Source: Algoriphagus sp. Y33 (GTDB lineage Bacteria > Bacteroidota > Bacteroidia > Cytophagales > Cyclobacteriaceae). From it: a DNA stretch of 64,000 bases. The stretch is from assembly GCF_014838715.1 (NCBI RefSeq), contig NZ_CP061947.1, positions 1,612,001-1,676,000 of the forward strand, given 5' to 3'. Of this stretch, positions 61,126 through 64,000 are shown piece by piece. Each line of letters opens with the position of its first letter. Within the stretch, counting starts at the first letter, position 1. The position numbers were made by a program, and so were the translations under genes. The notes under the pieces were generated by a model. That model searched no databases, was not told the DNA's origin, and saw only the letters and a program-made list of their open reading frames with translations.

Positions 61126-62106
61126 ATGAAAGAAGTGATTTTTGAGGAAATCGGCAGAGCCGCGGACGTATTGAAGGTGAGAGAAGCACCGGCACCCGAG
61201 CCAGAAGGCCATGAGGTTCAGATAGAAGTAAAAGCAAGAAATATCAATCCCTCCGATCTGATGTTTATAAGGGGGCGGTATGGGATTCAGCCTGATTTAC
61301 CGAGCAGTGCAGGTTTTGAAGCAGCGGGAATAGTAAGTAAGCCAGACGCTGAGGGAAAATTCCCTGCGGGAACCAGAGTGATGTTTACAGCTCAAGGGAC
61401 TAATATGGGTACTTGGAGAGAGTACATTACACTTTCTGTCAAGCAAGTTATCCCTATGCCGGAAGGCATGTCCTTTGAAGTAGCCTGTCAGGCTTTTGTT
61501 AATCCCGTAACTGCGGTGGCTATGGTCAATAAATCGGGGTTGAATGCCGGAGAATGGCTTTTGCTCACTGCAGGAGCTTCTGCTTTTGGGAAATTTGCTA
61601 TTCAGATAGCTAAAAACAAGGGAATCAAAGTGGCCTGTACTGTCCGTCATGATGAACAGAAAAAACACCTAACCGATCTCGGTGCCGATCTGGTGATTAA
61701 TACAGAGAAAGAAGATTTGAAAAAAGTGATCAAAGAAGTGGTGGGTGAAGGAGTCTCTGTAGTATTTGATGCTGTAGGAGGAGAACTGGGAGCGGAGGCA
61801 TTGTCGTGTATCAAGAAATTCGGCACGATGTACGTGTTTGGGATGTTGAGCATGCAGAATTTATCCCTTAATACGGGAATGATGATCTTCAAAGAAGTGA
61901 AAATAGAAGGATTTTGGCTGAGTAGTGTTTTACAGAGGATAAGTGAGGAGGATAGAGCAGAGCTTTATAAGGAAACCCAGTCCTTTTTGATGCGGGAAGA
62001 TTCTAAGGCTGAAGTGGCTGAAAAATTTCCGCTTACTGAAGTGAAGGCAGCAATTGAGGCATATAACAAACCGGGAAGAAACGGGAAAGTACTTTTGGTG
62101 AGTTAA
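61126..62106 (+). CDS. zinc-independent MDR family oxidoreductase (quinone oxidoreductase / enoyl reductase-like)
   Basis: The 326-residue cytoplasmic enzyme is a medium-chain dehydrogenase/reductase. The N-terminal GroES-like domain reads VQIEVKARNINPSDLMFIRGRYGIQPDLPSSAGFEAAGIV, with Asn-Pro-Ser-Asp as in the MECR/quinone reductase group and without zinc-site cysteines. The NADPH motif LLTAGASAFGKFAIQIAK lies at ~148-165, and DAVGGELGAEALSCIKKFGTMYVFG follows. It reduces quinones or enoyl thioesters with NADPH; the exact substrate is unknown. It is preceded by repeat copy D. Confidence 0.88.
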   Translation: MKEVIFEEIGRAADVLKVREAPAPEPEGHEVQIEVKARNINPSDLMFIRGRYGIQPDLPSSAGFEAAGIVSKPDAEGKFPAGTRVMFTAQGTNMGTWREYITLSVKQVIPMPEGMSFEVACQAFVNPVTAVAMVNKSGLNAGEWLLLTAGASAFGKFAIQIAKNKGIKVACTVRHDEQKKHLTDLGADLVINTEKEDLKKVIKEVVGEGVSVVFDAVGGELGAEALSCIKKFGTMYVFGMLSMQNLSLNTGMMIFKEVKIEGFWLSSVLQRISEEDRAELYKETQSFLMREDSKAEVAEKFPLTEVKAAIEAYNKPGRNGKVLLVS

Positions 62107-62178
62107 TTTCTTTGAAATAGTTCTTCATAAAAAAAGGGATTCCCCATCTTTGCATTTCAAATCAAAAAACTGAAAAGA

Positions 62179-62601
62179 ATGAATTGGGATACGCTGGACA
62201 AAGAGCTTACCGAAATTGTAGAAAAAAGAAATCAACTTGCCGCTATGGATTACAGCGACGAAAGATATGATGATCTGGAAGAAGAACTTCATGACTTGGA
62301 GGATGATTTCAACGAGAACTATGAGGATAGGCTTGAAACTGAACTTGAGAAAATTCAAGATAAGTTGCAGTCCGATACGGATATTCTTTTGCCCACGGCA
62401 TATATCGCCAATGCCTACAAGCCCCTTCTTCCCGATGCTAATGGTATTGTAAGCTATGAAGTCTCCGGACTTCAAGGCGTGCCTATAGAATCCGAGCAAT
62501 TTGACAAGCAAGATGTCCGGATCGTATTGGTTCCCAATCCCGCACGATTTGTAATGCTGATCAATGGCAGGCAGCTGAAGGATCTGTGGAGAAGTAGATA
62601 A
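62179..62601 (+). CDS. conserved hypothetical protein with acidic coiled coil
   Basis: The 140-residue protein has no signal peptide. The first half is an acidic helical region (LTEIVEKRNQLAAMDYSDERYDDLEEELHDLEDDFNENYEDRLETELEKIQDKLQ) likely to form a coiled coil; the second half is a small beta-rich domain (DILLPTAYIANAYKPLLPD, SYEVSGLQGVPIES, VRIVLVPNPARFVMLINGRQLKDLWR). I recognise no named family, but the clear two-part structure suggests a real conserved gene. A CATCTTTG box about 30 bases upstream resembles a -7 element. A terminator follows it. Confidence 0.75.
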   Translation: MNWDTLDKELTEIVEKRNQLAAMDYSDERYDDLEEELHDLEDDFNENYEDRLETELEKIQDKLQSDTDILLPTAYIANAYKPLLPDANGIVSYEVSGLQGVPIESEQFDKQDVRIVLVPNPARFVMLINGRQLKDLWRSR

Positions 62602-62706
62602 GATTAAGTATCAAGATATTAGTATTGAGTATCTAGACTTTAGTATCAATATGATGATAGGTTATAAAATCATAAATCTAGTTTTATGATCTAACTAATT
62701 TGAAAG

Positions 62707-62729
62707 ACCTGGCGAGTAGCCGGGTTTTT
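62707..62729 (+). terminator. terminator between the hypothetical gene and fabF
   Basis: ACCTGGC (62707-62713) pairs with GCCGGGT (62719-62725) with one G-T pair and a five-base loop, followed by TTTTT. A second hairpin (ATCATAAA...TTTATGAT, 62669-62690) lies just upstream. The gap also holds loose repeats of AGTAT(C/T). Confidence 0.7.
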
Positions 62730-62893
62730 CTGTTTTTCACTGCTGATCCAAGTTGAAGCTTAAAACCGATGATAAATACAGGGTTTTATTAACAAGGCTA
62801 ATGAACTTGGGCTGAACATAGATTTAATTGAGAAGACCACCGTTTATCCTATTTGGTCTTTGGAATTATGCCCAATAAATTAAAATTTAACCA

Positions 62894-64000
62894 ATGAATT
62901 CAAAAAGAGTAGTTATTACGGGCTTGGGGGCACTTTCTGCTCTTGGCAATGATGTGAAGACCAACTGGAGAAATGCTAAGGAAAGCGTAAGCGGTGCGGG
63001 TGCAATCACCTATTTTAATGCTGAAAAATTCAAAACCCGATTTGCCAGCGAAATCAAAAATTTTGATCCTACGCTGAAACTCGACAGAAATGAGATCAAA
63101 CGCGCTGATCTCTATACTCAATATGGCCTGTATGCAGCTTCCGAAGCAATGGAAGATTCCGGTTTGGATGTTTCCCAATTGGCTTCACCGTTTGATGCAG
63201 GTGTGATCTGGGGCACAAGCCAAGGCGGTATGAATACGTTTGAAAAAGAGATGAAAGAGTTTGTGGAAAATGATTTAAGCCCACGATTCAATCCTTTTTT
63301 CATTCCTAAGTATCTGGTGAATATGGCTTCAGGAGTGATTTCCATGAAGTACGGCTTTATGGGAATCAATTATACTCCTGTGACAGCCTGTGCATCTTCC
63401 AACAGTGCGATCATGGATGCTTTCAATTACATCAAGTGGGGCAAAGCCAAAGTGATTATCACGGGTGGTTCGGATGCTCCGATTACGGAAGCTTCTATGG
63501 GAGGATTTAATGCGCTGAAAGCACTTTCTACACGAAATGAAAATCCTACACTGGCCTCAAGACCATTTGATGCAGATAGAGATGGTTTTGTGATGGGAGA
63601 AGGTGCTGCTGCTTTGATCTTGGAGGAATATGAGCATGCAAAGAAACGCGGCGCAAAGATCTATGGAGAAGTAGTGGGGGCAGCCATGACAGCCGATGCT
63701 TATCATTTGACGGCCACTCACCCGGAAGGTGAGGGAGCCTATACCTGCATGAAGTTTGCCTTGGAAGAAGCTGGCTTGAGTATACAGGATGTGGACTACC
63801 TTAATGCCCATGCTACTTCTACTCCGACAGGCGACTTGAGTGAAATCAAGGCTGTGTCAAGACTGCTGAATGGCACCTACGATAAACTGCATATTTCCTC
63901 TACTAAATCCATGACAGGGCATTTGCTGGGAGCTGCGGGAGCAATAGAAGCTATCTTCTGCGTCAAGGCAATCAATGAAGGCGTAGTGCCGGCAACTATC
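62894..64000 (+). CDS. fabF: beta-ketoacyl-ACP synthase II (partial, runs off the window)
   Basis: The first 369 codons of a KAS II gene are present; the 3' end lies outside the window. The enzyme condenses malonyl-ACP with acyl-ACP in fatty acid synthesis. It starts KRVVITGLGALSALGNDV and has the catalytic cysteine Cys166 in VTACASSNSAIMD, the two histidines His306 in NAHATSTPTGD and His343 in SMTGHLLGAAGAIEA, and RPFDADRDGFVMGEGAAALILEE. All three catalytic residues are visible. FabF, rather than FabB or a polyketide synthase, fits the STPTGD form of the second motif, although this gene is not next to acpP here. Confidence 0.94.
   Translation, partial: MNSKRVVITGLGALSALGNDVKTNWRNAKESVSGAGAITYFNAEKFKTRFASEIKNFDPTLKLDRNEIKRADLYTQYGLYAASEAMEDSGLDVSQLASPFDAGVIWGTSQGGMNTFEKEMKEFVENDLSPRFNPFFIPKYLVNMASGVISMKYGFMGINYTPVTACASSNSAIMDAFNYIKWGKAKVIITGGSDAPITEASMGGFNALKALSTRNENPTLASRPFDADRDGFVMGEGAAALILEEYEHAKKRGAKIYGEVVGAAMTADAYHLTATHPEGEGAYTCMKFALEEAGLSIQDVDYLNAHATSTPTGDLSEIKAVSRLLNGTYDKLHISSTKSMTGHLLGAAGAIEAIFCVKAINEGVVPATI

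Noticed and set aside
1..64000. CRISPR arrays, tRNA or rRNA genes, prophage or toxin-antitoxin modules
   Set aside because: No regularly spaced repeats, no cloverleaf or rRNA-like sequence and no gene of these types was recognised on either strand.

Overview
This window looks like a chromosomal segment of a Bacteroidota bacterium of the Cytophagales, probably Algoriphagus or a close relative in the Cyclobacteriaceae. That placement is an inference from several things seen: a subtilisin-like protease with a C-terminal type IX secretion (T9SS) sorting domain, a carboxypeptidase-regulatory-domain TonB-dependent receptor, a DUF2911 protein, a SPOR/ExbB/ExbD/TonB operon, a zinc-less Bacteroidota-type sirtuin, few Shine-Dalgarno sequences, and some TAnnTTTG-like -7 promoter boxes. 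No rRNA, tRNA, CRISPR array, prophage or plasmid feature was found.

Layout. 0-6.4 kb: a methyltransferase, a degenerate TrpF-like protein, a lipoprotein, the T9SS protease, rpe and two exported proteins. 6.4-10.3 kb: gyrA and an exported TPR protein. 10.4-18.97 kb: a PagL-like barrel, a PIG-L deacetylase followed by a tiny membrane ORF and a sodium:solute symporter, a DUF2911 protein, a 2-hydroxyacid dehydrogenase and a UspA protein. 19.0-22.1 kb: a repeat-rich accessory island with an intact IS110-type element whose long 5' leader may hold a bridge RNA, a large palindrome and a TPR protein. 22.1-33 kb: holA, then a large TPR protein with a beta-barrel partner, then SPOR-ExbB-ExbD-TonB-folC-trmB in a very tight run. 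folC carries an in-frame insert built on a near-perfect palindrome. 33-40 kb: a sirtuin, a DUF5996 protein, a serine hydrolase/YfcC-type transporter pair and an aldo-keto reductase/MFS pair. 40-48 kb: an exported protein, a GNAT, a divergent Nramp, rmuC and trkA-trkH. 48-54 kb: two lipoproteins, a TonB-dependent receptor, an exonuclease/GIY-YIG fusion and a zinc metallopeptidase. 54-64 kb: a DUF1080 protein, SixA, topA, a 3-hydroxyacyl-CoA dehydrogenase/SDR pair, an MDR reductase, a conserved small protein and fabF, which is cut by the window edge.

Most of the window is ordinary core genome. The items most worth a second look are the IS110 element with similar hairpins on both sides of its transposase, the palindromic insert inside folC, a dispersed family of intergenic repeats containing hairpins of the type CCTGTCCCG...CGGGA, two ~110-bp imperfect cruciforms, the TrpF-like protein that lacks its catalytic residues, the Nramp homologue without the usual metal-site motifs, and the envelope-energisation operon that runs into folate and tRNA-modification genes. 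No convincing undescribed defence or biosynthetic system was seen.
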